Part shown: positions 6,101-6,153 of the stretch, piece by piece
Numbering within the stretch: position 1 is the first letter of the stretch
Layout of the letters: each line of letters begins with the position of its first letter
NCBI GenBank assembly: GCA_003523945.1
Contig: DOFS01000137.1
Span: forward strand, 13,139 to 19,291
DNA: 6,153 bases
Source: Nitrospiraceae bacterium
GTDB lineage: Bacteria > Nitrospirota > Nitrospiria > Nitrospirales > UBA8639
Direction: 5' to 3'
Notes under the pieces: generated by a model
Database searches by the model: none
Told to the model about the DNA's origin: nothing
Seen by the model: the letters and a program-made list of their open reading frames with translations, nothing else
Translations under genes and position numbers: made by a program

Positions 6101-6153
6101 ATGCGATTTTCCAAAAAAAGCGAGTACGCCTTGCGGGCCATGATGGAGCTGAC
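6101..6153 (+). CDS. Rrf2-family transcriptional regulator, N-terminus (3' end outside window)
   Basis: Only the first 17 codons are present, MRFSKKSEYALRAMMEL. The pattern M-x-[FL]-[ST]-x-K-S/G-x-Y-A-L-R-A opens the winged-helix DNA-binding domain of Rrf2 proteins (IscR, NsrR, CymR, RirA), so the family is clear despite the short piece. ATG at 6101 follows GGAG (6093-6096) after four bases, a close but acceptable spacing; an ATG at 6091 is out of frame. Many members hold an Fe-S cluster through three cysteines further on, which cannot be checked here, so a role in Fe-S, nitric oxide or cysteine control cannot be chosen. It is transcribed away from the efflux pseudogene. Confidence 0.88.
   Translation, partial: MRFSKKSEYALRAMMEL

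Overview
The window looks like chromosomal DNA of a Gram-negative bacterium. It encodes a TolC-type outer-membrane protein (now broken), a sigma-54-dependent response regulator, and a tRNA gene with an encoded CCA end. The moderate GC content, the NtrY/NtrX-type regulator pair and the protein sequence style suggest Nitrospirota (Nitrospira-like) or a neighbouring lineage. That placement is an impression, not a result from the sequence alone.

Positions 1-4977 are a tight run of five plus-strand genes: the 3' end of an NtrY-like sensor histidine kinase, an NtrX-like sigma-54 response regulator, a TrmA/RlmD-family RNA uridine-5-methyltransferase with an Fe-S cluster motif, purM and purN. The gaps are 102 nt, a 26-nt overlap, 9 nt and 11 nt, so the last four genes almost certainly share a transcript and the kinase probably does too. 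PurM and PurN are two enzymes of de novo purine synthesis. The methyltransferase modifies rRNA or tRNA. The two-component pair at the head suggests, without proving it, that a signal (nitrogen or redox in the best-known NtrYX systems) feeds into this growth-related cluster.

Positions 4978-5177 hold a probable promoter and a complete tRNA-Ala(CGC) gene, with all arms pairing and the G3-U70 alanine identity pair.

Positions 5178-5508 contain no gene I can support, but several short inverted repeats. Positions 5509-6003 (minus strand) are the C-terminal third of a NodT/CusC-type outer-membrane efflux protein. Its reading frame stops at the conserved F-[DEN]-G-G motif, next to a G-run and an inverted repeat, and the upstream two thirds of the gene are missing. 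It is best read as a pseudogene.

Positions 6004-6100 are a palindrome-rich intergenic stretch. From 6101 to the window edge is the start of an Rrf2-family regulator.

I found no mobile element, CRISPR array or obviously new multi-gene system. The most interesting parts are the operon layout and the degraded efflux gene with palindromes at its break point.
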